Source: Pseudomonas graminis
Lineage (GTDB): Bacteria > Pseudomonadota > Gammaproteobacteria > Pseudomonadales > Pseudomonadaceae
Assembly (NCBI RefSeq): GCF_004364335.1
Contig: NZ_SOCR01000010.1
Coordinates: forward strand, 62,001-126,000
DNA: 64,000 nt
Reading direction: 5' to 3'
The notes beneath the pieces were generated by a model. That model was given only the letters and a program-made list of their open reading frames with translations. It did not search any database and had not been told where the DNA came from. Positions within the stretch are counted from its first letter, which is position 1, and each line of letters begins with the position of its first letter. Of the stretch, positions 18,369 to 27,817 are shown piece by piece. Made by a program: the position numbers and the translations under genes.

Positions 18369-19310
18369 ATGTCAGACATTTCCTTTTCCGCAGTCTGTAA
18401 CTGGCTCAAGTTCAAGCATCTGGTGCTCATCGAAACTCTCGCACGCACCCGCAACATGCATGCGGCGGCGCAGCACATGAACCTCAGCCAGCCGGCGGTA
18501 AGCAAGATGCTGCGCGAGATCGAGCGGCTGCTGGGCTTCGATGTGTTCGAGCGTCTGCCGCGCAACATGCCGCCGACCGCCCTCGGCGAGCACGTGGTTC
18601 GCTATGCGCAGATCGCTCTGAATGACGCGAGCAAGTTCGTTGATCAGATCAGCAGCCTGCGCGAGGGTGGGCATGGTTTCCTGAAGGTGGGGGCGATCTT
18701 CGCGGCGACCGCGGTGGTGCTGCCGGAAGCCATCGTGCAGTTGAAAGCGCGCTGGCCGCTGCTGTCGATCGAGGTGGTTGAGCAGACCAGCGACCACCTG
18801 ATGGAAATGCTCGACGACAAGAAACTTGACCTCGCGGTGGCGCGCTACACCAACGAGAACCAGCAGCAGGTGTACGACTTTCAGGCGCTGGCGCCGGAGC
18901 CGTTCTGCATGGTCGTCAACAGCCGCCACCCCCTGACCGAGCTGGCGCAGACGCCGCTGCAAGATCTCGGAAACTGGCCATGGATTCTGTATCCGCTGGG
19001 CACACCGATCCGCGCGCGCATGGAGCAGGCCTTCGCCAAAGCCGGTATTGCGACGCCGAAGAACACCATCGACACCATTTCGATGCAGACCTTCCTGCAA
19101 GTGCTGCAGGCAGGGCCGATGATCGCCATGTTGCCGGCGTCCATGGCGCAGCCGCATCTGGATTCGGGCTTGCTGAAAGTGCTGAACACGCCGCTGAAAC
19201 TGGCGCCCCAGGATTACGGAATCCTCACCAGACGCGGTGAGCCTCTGCTCGGTGCTGCATCGGAATTTGCCGAAATCCTGCTGGCGAATGCCCGGCTGGC
19301 GCGGCAGTGA
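18369..19310 (+). CDS. LysR-family regulator of the sugar-acid cluster
   Basis: A 313-residue LysR protein with N-terminal HTH (WLKFKHLVLIETLARTRNMH, NLSQPAVSKMLREIERLLG) and effector-binding domain containing LPEAIVQLKARWPLL and DLAVARYTNE. It sits between the divergent FAH gene and the codirectional MFS gene, so it probably controls both in response to a pathway intermediate. The intergenic stretch before it contains GATAACACTGGGTTATCGCTTATC (read as GATAAC..GTTATC), a palindrome suited to a LysR operator. Confidence 0.9.
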   Translation: MSDISFSAVCNWLKFKHLVLIETLARTRNMHAAAQHMNLSQPAVSKMLREIERLLGFDVFERLPRNMPPTALGEHVVRYAQIALNDASKFVDQISSLREGGHGFLKVGAIFAATAVVLPEAIVQLKARWPLLSIEVVEQTSDHLMEMLDDKKLDLAVARYTNENQQQVYDFQALAPEPFCMVVNSRHPLTELAQTPLQDLGNWPWILYPLGTPIRARMEQAFAKAGIATPKNTIDTISMQTFLQVLQAGPMIAMLPASMAQPHLDSGLLKVLNTPLKLAPQDYGILTRRGEPLLGAASEFAEILLANARLARQ

Positions 19311-19312
19311 TC

Positions 19313-19330
19313 GATAACGCTGCGTTATCA
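19313..19330. promoter_or_regulatory. Second GATAAC-N5-GTTATC palindrome before the MFS gene
   Basis: GATAACGCTGCGTTATC has the same half-sites and 5-bp spacing as the palindrome at about 18331, and lies about 115 bp before the MFS start. The pairing suggests that one LysR protein controls both the FAH/dehydratase genes and the transporter gene. Confidence 0.5.
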
Positions 19331-19444
19331 ATCAATGGAAACAAGTCATTATCCTAATCAATGCTGTTGTCAGTAACATCGGCCCGTGTTTCGACCCTCA
19401 CATAACAACAATACGGGCGCCTCCGAGTGCCTGGAGGTCCCACC

Positions 19445-20830
19445 ATGGAAACCGTTTTCCAGCGCCTGCCCGAGTCCTCGGGTCCCGGGCACGCCAGCTT
19501 TGAAGACCGCACCTACCGCAAAGTCATCCTGCGCATCCTTCCCGTCCTGCTCCTGTGTTACATGGCGGCGTACCTCGACCGCGTGAACATCGGCTTCGCC
19601 AAGCTGGACATGCTCAACGACCTGCAATTCAGCAACACCATCTATGCCCTCGGCGCGAGCATGTTCTTCTGGGGCTATTTCCTCTTCGAAGTCCCCAGTA
19701 ACCTCCTGCTGCATCGCTTCGGCGCGCGGTTCTGGATCGCCCGGATCATGCTCACCTGGGCCATCGTGTCCATGGCCGTCGCGTTTACCGTGCCACTGGC
19801 GAAGTTTTTCCACATCGAGTCGGAAACCATGTTCTACGTGCTGCGCTTTTTGCTCGGCATCTGTGAGGCAGGCTTCTTTCCCGGCGTCATCCTTTACCTC
19901 AACTACTGGTTTCCTACCCGTCGGCAGAGCCGGGTGATGGCAGGTTTCCTCATGGCAATGCCGATCAGTCTGACGCTGGGCGGTGTGATTTCCGGCTGGT
20001 TGATGACTCGAATGCAGGGCGTCAACGGCATGGCCGGCTGGCAGTGGCTGCTGATCATCGAAGGCCTCCCTTCGGTGGTGATGGCCTTCGTGGTGCTGGC
20101 GTTCATGGCCAATAACATCGACGCGGCCAAATGGCTGTCGTCCCAGGAAAAGGCCATGCTCAAGGCCAACCTGGAGACCGACAGTAAAGGCAAGGCGACC
20201 AACCTGCGCGAGGTTTTTTTCAACGGACGCGTATGGCTGCTGGTGCTGATCCTGCTGACGTTCAACACCGGGTTCTACGGGCTGGCGTTCTGGATGCCGT
20301 CGATCATCAAAAGCGCCGGTGTTTCCAACCCGATGGACATTGGTTTGCTGACGGCCATTCCCTATGGGATCGCTGTGATCGCCATGACCCTCAACGCGCG
20401 GCACTCCAACAAGACCGGCGAACGCCGTTGGCACGCCGCAATTCCGGCGATCATCGGCGGTATCGGCTTGATCCTCAGCGCCTACTTCGCCAGCAACGTG
20501 GTGCTGTCGATCATCTTCCTCAGCGTGTCCGCCTCCGGCGTGCTGAGCCTGATGCCAATCTACTGGACCCTGCCGGGCACCGTGCTGTCCGGTGTTGCGG
20601 CCGCTGCGGGGATCGGCATGATCAACGCCATCGGCAACCTGTCAGGCTTCACGGGCTCGATGATCACCGCTGTTGCCGAGAACCTAACGGGCAATATCAA
20701 TAATGGCACCTACGTGCTGGGCGCCTGTTTGTTCATCAGCGCCGGACTGATTCTGTCGATTCCGCGGGCGATGCTGGGCAATCACAAGGCCGAAGCGCCT
20801 GGGCGAGGCGAGGTGCTTTCTCACGCGTAA
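19445..20830 (+). CDS. MFS transporter, anion:cation symporter (ACS) family
   Basis: A 461-residue twelve-helix major facilitator. The start at 19445 follows GGAGG (19431-19435). Family signatures are YLDRVNIGFAKLDMLNDLQF in helix 1 and the adjoining loop, FFWGYFLFEVPSNLLLHRFG, and LGICEAGFFPGVILYLNYWF. ACS-family members import organic and sugar acids such as galactonate, glucarate and tartrate. Position after the LysR gene of the sugar-acid cluster supports uptake of the aldonic acid degraded by the neighbouring enzymes. Confidence 0.9.
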   Translation: METVFQRLPESSGPGHASFEDRTYRKVILRILPVLLLCYMAAYLDRVNIGFAKLDMLNDLQFSNTIYALGASMFFWGYFLFEVPSNLLLHRFGARFWIARIMLTWAIVSMAVAFTVPLAKFFHIESETMFYVLRFLLGICEAGFFPGVILYLNYWFPTRRQSRVMAGFLMAMPISLTLGGVISGWLMTRMQGVNGMAGWQWLLIIEGLPSVVMAFVVLAFMANNIDAAKWLSSQEKAMLKANLETDSKGKATNLREVFFNGRVWLLVLILLTFNTGFYGLAFWMPSIIKSAGVSNPMDIGLLTAIPYGIAVIAMTLNARHSNKTGERRWHAAIPAIIGGIGLILSAYFASNVVLSIIFLSVSASGVLSLMPIYWTLPGTVLSGVAAAAGIGMINAIGNLSGFTGSMITAVAENLTGNINNGTYVLGACLFISAGLILSIPRAMLGNHKAEAPGRGEVLSHA

Positions 20831-20856
20831 TGGGGACAGAGCGGACACCGTTTTCC

Positions 20857-22009
20857 CTGTAAGAACCGGCTTGCTGGCGAACGTGTCCTGTCAGTTGATG
20901 GAAAAGTGGCTGACCCACCGTGTTCGCGGGCAAGCGCGCTCCTACAGGTGATTTGCGCCGTCCGTTAATCTGCGTTGGTGTTAGTAATCCGCGTTGGATG
21001 ACCACCCCGCAGTGTGAAATCGCAGGTGAAATGGCATGGATCGCGGTCTGCCTCTGCACGAAGGGCGAAATGGCATGTATCGCGGTCTGCCTCTGCGCTA
21101 AGGGCGAAATGGCATGTATCGCGGTCTGCCTCTGCCCGAAGGGCGTAGGAGCGCGCTTGCCCGCGATCTGGCGCGCAGCGGCAGTAGAGCGGTGAATGCG
21201 GTGTGTCAGCGAGAACAACGTGCGGCGACAGCGCAAGATTTGCGCTCGCGGCAAATGCAAATCCGTGGGAGCCGGCTTGCTGGCGAACGCGTCCTGTCAG
21301 TTGATGGAGAGGTGACTGACCCACCGCGTTCGCGGGCAAGCGCGCTCCTACAGTTGGTTTGCGCCGTCCGTTAATCTGCGTTCGTCTTGGTAATCCGCGT
21401 TGGATGACCACCCCGCAGTGCGAAATCGCAGGTGAATTGGGCTGGATCGCGGTCTGCCTCTGCCCGCAGGGCGTAGGAGCGCGCTTGCCCGCGATCTGGC
21501 GCGAAGCGGCAGTAAACCGGCGAATGCGGTGTGTCAGAGAGAACAACGTGCGGCGACAGCGCAAGATTTGCGCTCGCGGCAAATGCAAATCCGTAGGAGC
21601 CGGCTTGCTGGCGACGCGACCTGTCAGTTGACGGAGAGGTGACTGACAGGACGCGTTCGCGGGCAAGCGCGCTCCTACAGTGGATTTGCGCCGTCCGTTA
21701 ATCTGCGTGCCCGATGGTAATCCGCGTTGGATGACCATCCTGCAGATGTGAAATTACAGGTGAAAGCATGGATCGCAGTCTGCCTCTGCCCGCAGGGCGT
21801 AGGAGCGCGCTTGCCCGCGATCTGGCGCGCAGCGGCAGTAGACCGGTGAATGCGGTGTGTCAGCGAGAACAACGTCGGTGCCAGGCGCCAGATTTGCGCA
21901 TCGCGGCAAATGCATATCCGTAGGAGCCGGCTTGCTGGCGAACGCGACCTGTCAGTTGATGTAAAAGTAGCTGACCCACCGCATTCGCCAGCAAGCCGGC
22001 TCCTACAGG
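20857..22009. repeat. Large REPIN tandem array (~327-bp composite unit)
   Basis: The 1.35-kb gap between the MFS and maleate-isomerase-like genes is almost wholly repetitive. A composite unit with REP arms, a TTTGCGCCGTCCGTTAATCT segment and a CGCGGTCTGCCTCTGC segment occurs three times; the marker GCGTTGGATG starts at 20991, 21397 and 21724. The spacing is 406 and 327 bp, and the 79-bp excess is two extra copies of a ~39-bp internal repeat (GAAATGGCAT at 21028, 21066, 21105). Open frames on both strands here are products of the repeat, not genes. Confidence 0.88.
21028..21142. repeat. Three-copy 39-bp direct repeat inside the REPIN array
   Basis: GAAATGGCATG.ATCGCGGTCTG followed by CCTCTGC and about ten bases repeats at 21028, 21066 and 21105, with only a few substitutions. 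The other two large units carry a single copy each, so this is a local slippage expansion. Confidence 0.8.
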
Positions 22010-22183
22010 TTGGTCGAGTTCACTTTGATGAGGCGGTGTCGGATCGAGCAATGATCCTCCCCTTTTCTAACCGCCATCGCCAGCCGCGATGGCAGGCTCG
22101 CCATTCCCTGATATACGCAGCTCTCGGTCACTCCTAGCATCGGTCGCACATGACCTCGCCGTCGGCGAAATGGAGAAGACCCT

Positions 22184-22936
22184 GTGAGAAATTTCCGGAT
22201 TGGCCAGATCGTCCCCAGCTCCAACACCACCATGGAAACCGAGATCCCGGCGATGCTCACGTCGCGGTATTCCTTGTTCCCGGACGAGCGCTTCACCTTC
22301 CATTCCTCCCGCATGCGCATGATGAAAGTCAGCCCCGAAGAATTGAAGAAAATGGACATCGACAGCGACCGTTGCGCGCTGGAACTGAGCGATGCGCGGG
22401 TCGATGTCATGGCGTACGCCTGCTTGGTGGCAATCATGTGTCAGGGCGCCGGCTACCACAAAGTGTCCCAGGAACGCCTGAGCAAGACGGTCGCCAGCAA
22501 CGCCTCCGACGCCCCCGTGCTCAGCTCGGCCGGCGCGTTGATCGACAGCCTCCACATGCTCGACTACAAGAAAGTATCGATCATCACGCCCTACATGAAG
22601 CCACTCACCCAACAGGTCATCGACTACATCGAAGCGGCCGGCATCGAGGTGGTGGACGCCATCAGCCTGGAAGTCTCCGACAACCTGCAAGTCGGGCGCC
22701 TTGACCCGATGGATCTGGTTGCCCACGCCGACCGGCTCAACATCGGTCAAGCCGACGGCGTGGTGCTGTCGTGTTGCGTACAAATGCCGTCGCTGCCCGC
22801 CATCCAGGTCGTACAGGATCGACTGGATAAACCGGTGCTGTCTGCGTCCGTGGCGACGGTTTATCAAATGCTCAAAACCCTCGGCCTCAAAGCCCAGGTT
22901 CCCAACGCCGGCCATCTGTTGTCGGGCGCGTTCTGA
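22184..22936 (+). CDS. Maleate isomerase-like protein (Asp/Glu racemase superfamily)
   Basis: A 250-residue protein matching the maleate cis-trans isomerase/arylmalonate decarboxylase branch. The N-terminal IGQIVPSSNTTMETEIPAML and the paired cysteines, Cys80 (DVMAYACLVAIM) and Cys197/Cys198 (VLSCCVQMPSLPAI), mark the two-cysteine active site. The start is GTG at 22184 after GGAGAAG; no good ATG is in frame. Maleate isomerase normally ends the nicotinate/nicotine route to fumarate, yet no other nic genes are nearby, so substrate could differ. A LysR gene follows codirectionally. Confidence 0.85.
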   Translation: MRNFRIGQIVPSSNTTMETEIPAMLTSRYSLFPDERFTFHSSRMRMMKVSPEELKKMDIDSDRCALELSDARVDVMAYACLVAIMCQGAGYHKVSQERLSKTVASNASDAPVLSSAGALIDSLHMLDYKKVSIITPYMKPLTQQVIDYIEAAGIEVVDAISLEVSDNLQVGRLDPMDLVAHADRLNIGQADGVVLSCCVQMPSLPAIQVVQDRLDKPVLSASVATVYQMLKTLGLKAQVPNAGHLLSGAF

Positions 22937-22994
22937 GGCGATGTCTGACGGGGTACTATGGCGGCCATTCAGGCCAGCACGCCCGGTACCCCAT

Positions 22995-23876
22995 ATGAAA
23001 CTCGACCCCGTTTCGCTGCGCCTCTTCGTCAGCGTCGTCGAAGAAGGCACCATTGCTGCCGCCGCCAAGCGCGAACACATCGCGGCGGCGGCCGTCAGCA
23101 AACGGCTCAGCGAACTGGAAGAACTGCTCGACTCGCGATTGCTCAACCGCACCAACAAAGGCATCACCCCAACCGACGCCGGCCTGTCACTGTTGTTCAT
23201 GGCCCGCAGCGCGCTGAACACCCTCAACGACATCGTCTTGCAGATGCGCGACTACTCCAACGGCACGCGCGGCTCGGTGCACGTGCTGGCGAACATCTCC
23301 GCGATCACCCAATTCATGCCCGGCTTGATCAAGTCATTCATGGCGCTTTACCCGCTGATCAACATCATCCTTGAAGAACAGCAAAGCCTGGCGATCACCA
23401 AAGCCGTCGCCGAAAACCGCGCCGAGATCGGCATCTTCACGCGCCTGCCCCATGGCGCCGACATCGAAGTCTTCCCATTCCGCACCGATCGCCTGGTGTT
23501 GATCATGCCCAACGATCACCCGCTGGCAGGCCGCGAGTCAGTGCGCTTCAGCGACACCCTCGACCACGAATACGTGGCCCTGCGCAGCGGCACCCACTTG
23601 AATTTTCAGTTAATCAAAGCCGCGAACGACCTCGGTCGCTCCCTCAGAATCCGCATGGAAGTCGCCAGCTACGACGCTCTGAGCCTGATGGTTCAAGCGG
23701 GCGTCGGCATCGGCATCATGCCCGAGGGCAGCGCAGGGATTTACCGAATGGACGGTGCGAAAGTGGTTCAGCTGGAGGAGGAATGGGCCAGTCGCGAACT
23801 CAACGTCTGCGTGAGATCGCGGGAAGGATTGTCGGTCGCGGGGGCGTTGTTTTTGCGGCATGTGTTGGCGTGGTGA
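22995..23876 (+). CDS. LysR-family transcriptional regulator
   Basis: A 293-residue LysR protein beginning MKLDPVSLRLFVSVVEEGTI with HTH AAAAVSKRLSELEELLDSRL and the ligand-binding domain after it. It starts 58 bp after the maleate-isomerase-like gene in the same direction. That is less usual than the divergent LysR arrangement, so it may regulate its own short operon or genes elsewhere. It is convergent with an MFS gene. Confidence 0.88.
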   Translation: MKLDPVSLRLFVSVVEEGTIAAAAKREHIAAAAVSKRLSELEELLDSRLLNRTNKGITPTDAGLSLLFMARSALNTLNDIVLQMRDYSNGTRGSVHVLANISAITQFMPGLIKSFMALYPLINIILEEQQSLAITKAVAENRAEIGIFTRLPHGADIEVFPFRTDRLVLIMPNDHPLAGRESVRFSDTLDHEYVALRSGTHLNFQLIKAANDLGRSLRIRMEVASYDALSLMVQAGVGIGIMPEGSAGIYRMDGAKVVQLEEEWASRELNVCVRSREGLSVAGALFLRHVLAW

Positions 23877-23950
23877 GGTGAACTAACGCCAATAAGGATG
23901 GGCTACGGAAGCGATTTAGGCCGCTCCCGTATAAAGGCCAGTTGTCTGGG

Positions 23951-25189
23951 TCAGGACTCCGATTTGGGCGCCAGGGCCGCAGCGATCAGGCACAGCACGG
24001 CGATGCCTCCCCACAATTGCGGCCAGGAGCAAACCCGCAGTAACCAGGGAATCAGCGCAGGCGTTGCAAAAGCGGCTGCAAATACGGCGGTGTTTTCGAT
24101 CCCCAGTGCAGTGCCGACCCTCGACGCGCCGGCCATGACCGCGATTTCGGTGTAGGCCACGCCGTGCCAGGCCGAACCGAACACACCAGCGGCAATCAGC
24201 AACACCACGCTGAGCAGCGGGACGTTGATCGTCATGATATTGAGCTGCAACAGCAGCAGCGCCACCGCCGCCAGTACCGCGATGGCGCGCACGACAGTGC
24301 GACGATTTTTATGTTTGTCCGTCCAGCAGCCGCTCCACACGCGAGCGATAGCCCCAATGACCTGCACCGCGAAAATCACGGCTGAGGTGATCGCGATGCC
24401 GTACTTGTATTCGTTGATCAGGTAAATCGCCGAGAAGGTCAGGACGGCAAATTGCGGCACCGTCAACAGACCGCTGGCCACGAAAAGACGCCAGATGCTC
24501 CAGTCGCGCAACGTACTGCTCACCGGCCCGTTGCTACTCACTTTGGGCGCGGGTTGTACCGGCGCGGGCGTCAGCCAGGTCCAGGCGGCGCCGGCGGCGA
24601 GCAGGCTGGTCACCGCCAGCGTCGTGAAAACGCTGATGAACCCCATGTGCAGGGCAACCCACGGCAGGATCGCCGCACCGATGCCGCCGCCGACCGGCAC
24701 GGCGGTCTGACGAATGCTCATGGCAAAGCCGCGCTCACCGTCCTGAAACCAGGTCATGACAGCCTTGCCGCTTGAGCCATTGATGCTGCCGCCGAATATG
24801 CCGAGGGCGAGCAACCCTGCGCCGAGCAACATTACCCCGGGGATCGAGTCCGCACGCGGCGCACCAAACATGGCAAGCAAAGCGAAAATCAGACTGGTAC
24901 TGAGCAAGCCTGTCAGCAGCACAAAGCGGTCACCGAGTTTGTCGGTCAGCAGGCCCCAGACAACCTCCGATGCAGCAATTCCCAGCGCGATCGCGCCGAG
25001 CACCAGGCCTAACTGATCCAGCGTAAGGCGGTAGGCCTCCTGCAACAGAGGGCCGGTGGCGGGGATCCCTTGAAAGCCCATGGAAAAACTGGCCTGCGCC
25101 GCCACGCCAACGGCGAGCACGATCCAGCGGTGGCGGTTGGCTTTGTCGGTGCCGCTGTGCATCCGGTCCAGCACTTTCACATTTCCCAT
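23951..25189 (-). CDS. MFS transporter
   Basis: A 412-residue major facilitator starting at ATG 25189. It has about twelve hydrophobic segments, with GFQGIPATGPLLQEAYRLTL in the first loop, the LTDKLGDRF loop (motif A-like) and AMSIRQTAVPVGGGIGAAIL. It resembles oxalate/formate or cyanate-type sugar-acid permeases, but the substrate cannot be assigned. Divergent from a LysR gene about 120 bp away, its probable regulator. Confidence 0.87.
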   Translation of the reverse strand: MGNVKVLDRMHSGTDKANRHRWIVLAVGVAAQASFSMGFQGIPATGPLLQEAYRLTLDQLGLVLGAIALGIAASEVVWGLLTDKLGDRFVLLTGLLSTSLIFALLAMFGAPRADSIPGVMLLGAGLLALGIFGGSINGSSGKAVMTWFQDGERGFAMSIRQTAVPVGGGIGAAILPWVALHMGFISVFTTLAVTSLLAAGAAWTWLTPAPVQPAPKVSSNGPVSSTLRDWSIWRLFVASGLLTVPQFAVLTFSAIYLINEYKYGIAITSAVIFAVQVIGAIARVWSGCWTDKHKNRRTVVRAIAVLAAVALLLLQLNIMTINVPLLSVVLLIAAGVFGSAWHGVAYTEIAVMAGASRVGTALGIENTAVFAAAFATPALIPWLLRVCSWPQLWGGIAVLCLIAAALAPKSES

Positions 25190-25308
25190 CGCAACCCAAT
25201 TCCATGTCCAGGCCCGGAGTCGGGCCACTGGCTACGAAGGGTGACGAGTACGTGGCTCGTTGTACATTTATGCTAGCCTATTTCAGACATAACCAACGGT
25301 TATCCTTA

Positions 25309-26169
25309 ATGACACAGCATCTCGACCTCTCCACCGTGGAAGCATTCGTGCTTACCACGGATTTGCGCAGCTTTACCCAGGCTGCGGACGTGCTCGGGCT
25401 GACCCAGGCCGCGGTGAGCTTGAAGGTTTCGCGGCTCGAACGTGCGCTCAACCGACGCCTGCTGATCCGCACGCCCCGTTCGATACAGCTTTCCCCCGAC
25501 GGCGAAGTTTTTCTGCCACGCGCCCGCACGCTGCTGGTCGCGCAGCAACTTGCTCTGGTTGAAGTGGCTCGTACGTCTCGTAGGTTGCGCCTGGGTATCA
25601 GTGACCATGTCGCCGGACCTGAACTGCCGAGCGTTCTGGAAAAAATAAAATCTTACGATCCGGGCCTGGCCATCAGCGTGAGGGTAGGGGCGTCGTCTGA
25701 GCTGTTGGCCGAATACGATCGTGAGGAAATCGACGTAGCTATCGTTCGCTCCGAGAAAAACCGCCGCGATGCCGAGCCGCTGTTTGAAGATCGCTATGGC
25801 TGGTTCGCGAGTTTGTCGATGCGTACGCGCGGCGAGCCCATGCCCCTCGTCACCGTCGACGACGCATGCGGGATACGCAGCATCGCAACCCGGCTGCTGG
25901 CTCAGGCCGGCATCGAGTGGTCAGACAGCTTCATTGGCGGTGGTGTCGCGACCGCGCTCTATGCCGCAGCCGCTGGTATCGGCGTCGCACCTTTGCCGGT
26001 GCGGCTGGCGTCGTCGCGACTGATTGATGTGGGCGAGGGCTTTCAACTGCCGCCCTTGCCGAACGTGGCGATGGTGATGTATTCGCGCCACATGGATGCC
26101 CACACCCGCGAAAGCCTGCGAATACTGGCGGGTGCCTTTCGAGGGATCAACCTGACCCATCTGGCGTGA
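25309..26169 (+). CDS. LysR-family transcriptional regulator
   Basis: A 286-residue LysR protein from ATG 25309 (MTQHLDLSTVEAFVLTTDLR). The HTH is LTQAAVSLKVSRLERALNRRLLIRT. It sits between a divergent MFS gene and the codirectional LysE-type gene 30 bp downstream, and may control either export or uptake. Confidence 0.88.
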   Translation: MTQHLDLSTVEAFVLTTDLRSFTQAADVLGLTQAAVSLKVSRLERALNRRLLIRTPRSIQLSPDGEVFLPRARTLLVAQQLALVEVARTSRRLRLGISDHVAGPELPSVLEKIKSYDPGLAISVRVGASSELLAEYDREEIDVAIVRSEKNRRDAEPLFEDRYGWFASLSMRTRGEPMPLVTVDDACGIRSIATRLLAQAGIEWSDSFIGGGVATALYAAAAGIGVAPLPVRLASSRLIDVGEGFQLPPLPNVAMVMYSRHMDAHTRESLRILAGAFRGINLTHLA

Positions 26170-26199
26170 TTCGCCGCCTCCGATTACGAGGAACACATC

Positions 26200-26818
26200 A
26201 TGGTTAATTGGCCCGCCGTAACAGCTGTCTTCTCGGTCTACTGCGCCGGCGTGATCATCCCCGGTCCCAACTTCGTGGCGGTCGCGCACAAAGCGGTTTC
26301 TGCGACAACGGCTCACGCACTGATGCTGGTGGCGGGCATCGTGGTGGTGAATCTGTTCTGGGCGACGTGCGCCATCCTGGGCATTGGCGCGGTTTTCTCG
26401 CTGCTGCCGTGGCTGGCGTTTGTCGTCAAATGCCTCGGCGCGGGTTACCTCATCTGGTTCGGAATGCGCTTGATATTTGCCTCCGGCAAACCTCCCACAC
26501 TTAACGCCCGTCCCGGCCAGATGCCCAGCGCTGCGAAGCGCATTCAAACAGGGCGTCGCGACCAACATTGCCAACCCCAAGTCAGTTGCGTTTTACGCCG
26601 CAATCTTCTCCGCTGCCGCGCCGAGCCATGTCGAGTTTGAAACCTTCGCGGCGATGCTGGCGATGGTCGGCCTCGTTTCGTCGGCTTGGTATGCACTGAT
26701 CGCTACCGCGCTGTCACGGCCGCGGATTGCCGGTGCGTATGCCAGCAAGAAGAAGGCGATTGATCGGGTGTGCGGGGCGGTGATTGTGATGCTTGGGGTT
26801 AGGCAGATGGGGCGGTGA
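26200..26818 (+). pseudogene. LysE-family amino-acid exporter, frameshifted
   Basis: The first frame (from 26200) reads as a good LysE/RhtB start (GPNFVAVAHKAVS, helices to LIWFGMRLIFASGKP). The C-terminal half (ALRSAFKQGVATNIANPKSV, AFYAAIFSAAAPS, to 26818) continues in the +1 frame. The two frames overlap, so the break lies between about 26495 and 26545. The composite length of about 205 residues matches intact LysE proteins. This is either a recent inactivating one-base indel or a sequencing error; no programmed-frameshift motif was seen. Confidence 0.78.
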
Positions 26819-26832
26819 GGGCGCGCTTACGG

Positions 26833-26902
26833 CCTTCCCGGCTAAAGCCAGTCCCACTGAATGCACGCGGTCAGTTAGTGGGACCGGCTTTAGCCGGGAA
26901 GG
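26833..26902. repeat. REP hairpin after the LysE pseudogene
   Basis: CCTTCCCGGCTAAAGCCAGT at 26833 is inverted by ACCGGCTTTAGCCGGGAAGG ending at 26902. This CCCGGCTNAAGCC REP type also appears at 46.2-46.4 kb and 56.3 kb. It doubles as a possible terminator. Confidence 0.75.
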
Positions 26903-27014
26903 GGCCTGTCCAGACACTGAAAAGCTACCGGCAGCCGACTCGTCTTTTCCGCGTGTTGGCGCCTCGAGGCCAGCGTCGGTATCCTCGAGCATCGCCGAAT
27001 GGACCCCCATCCCT

Positions 27015-27710
27015 ATGCTGATTTTTGATTGCACCAAAGACGCTGCTGATTTTTTCTCGAAAAAAGCGAAGGGCAAAATCATCAGCGCTGTGAAGCCCTC
27101 TGCCGCTGCCCAATCGCTGGAAGCGGACAGCGCAGCCCACGAGCGAGTGGATCGCTGGCAACTGCACGTCGCCACATTCGGCAAGACCCATGTCCTGCTC
27201 GCCATGAAAGTCGACACGCGCTACGCGATGATGTTCGTCGGCCTGAAACGCAACGACATGAAGGGTTTTCTGGAGCAGTTCAACTCACGGTATCTCGCTG
27301 AACTGCTCGTGCTGGCGGTCAACGTACGCGGGGAAATGCCACCTCAGGCCGAGCTCCAGCGACACGTCGACGTGTGGGAAGAAAGCCTCCAGCCCGTACA
27401 TTTTTTCAAGCGTAGCGACCGAAGCGTTCAGGCGCATATCAATGATGTGCTCTACATGGCTGCATACGATGCCTATGAAGGAGAAGGGCTGCCAGTTGAG
27501 GCGCCGGATCTCATCGCCTTCGGTGAGGTGCCCAACGGTATGTTCCGATCAATCAGGGGCGGGGATTACTTCATTCCCGCTGAGCTGGAGCTGAAGCAGG
27601 CGTTTCCGAGGTTCGGGATGGTGATGACCGACGTGGAGATTTCGGAGGGGTATAAGAGCTGGAGGTCGCGTCGACGTGAGCAAGATCTTGGGCCTGAATT
27701 TGAGGATTAA
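27015..27710 (+). CDS. Hypothetical protein, DUF6933-like
   Basis: A 231-residue soluble protein from ATG 27015. The opening MLIFDCTKDAADFFSKK and the central THVLLAMKVDTRYAMMFV with LKRNDMKGFLEQF match small proteins annotated as DUF6933; function is unknown. A basic tail (KSWRSRRREQ) ends the protein. It begins about 110 bp after a REP hairpin and lies at the left border of the accessory region. No catalytic motif was recognised. Confidence 0.68.
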   Translation: MLIFDCTKDAADFFSKKAKGKIISAVKPSAAAQSLEADSAAHERVDRWQLHVATFGKTHVLLAMKVDTRYAMMFVGLKRNDMKGFLEQFNSRYLAELLVLAVNVRGEMPPQAELQRHVDVWEESLQPVHFFKRSDRSVQAHINDVLYMAAYDAYEGEGLPVEAPDLIAFGEVPNGMFRSIRGGDYFIPAELELKQAFPRFGMVMTDVEISEGYKSWRSRRREQDLGPEFED

Positions 27711-27817
27711 CAAATAGAAGATCAGGACTTCGCGTGCAAAAAGAGCCTATGTTGAGCCACTTGAAAGAACGCTCGAATCGCTCCAAACCATGATGCAGCC
27801 AGTGTAAGGAAGCACAG

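Noticed and set aside
20857..22009. Several 60-260-residue open frames on both strands in the REPIN array
   Set aside because: They are repeats translated in three frames, with the same peptide recurring at the repeat period; no start site or family match.
26200..26818. Programmed ribosomal frameshift in the LysE gene
   Set aside because: No slippery heptamer or downstream structure was recognised between 26495 and 26545, so an indel is the simpler reading.
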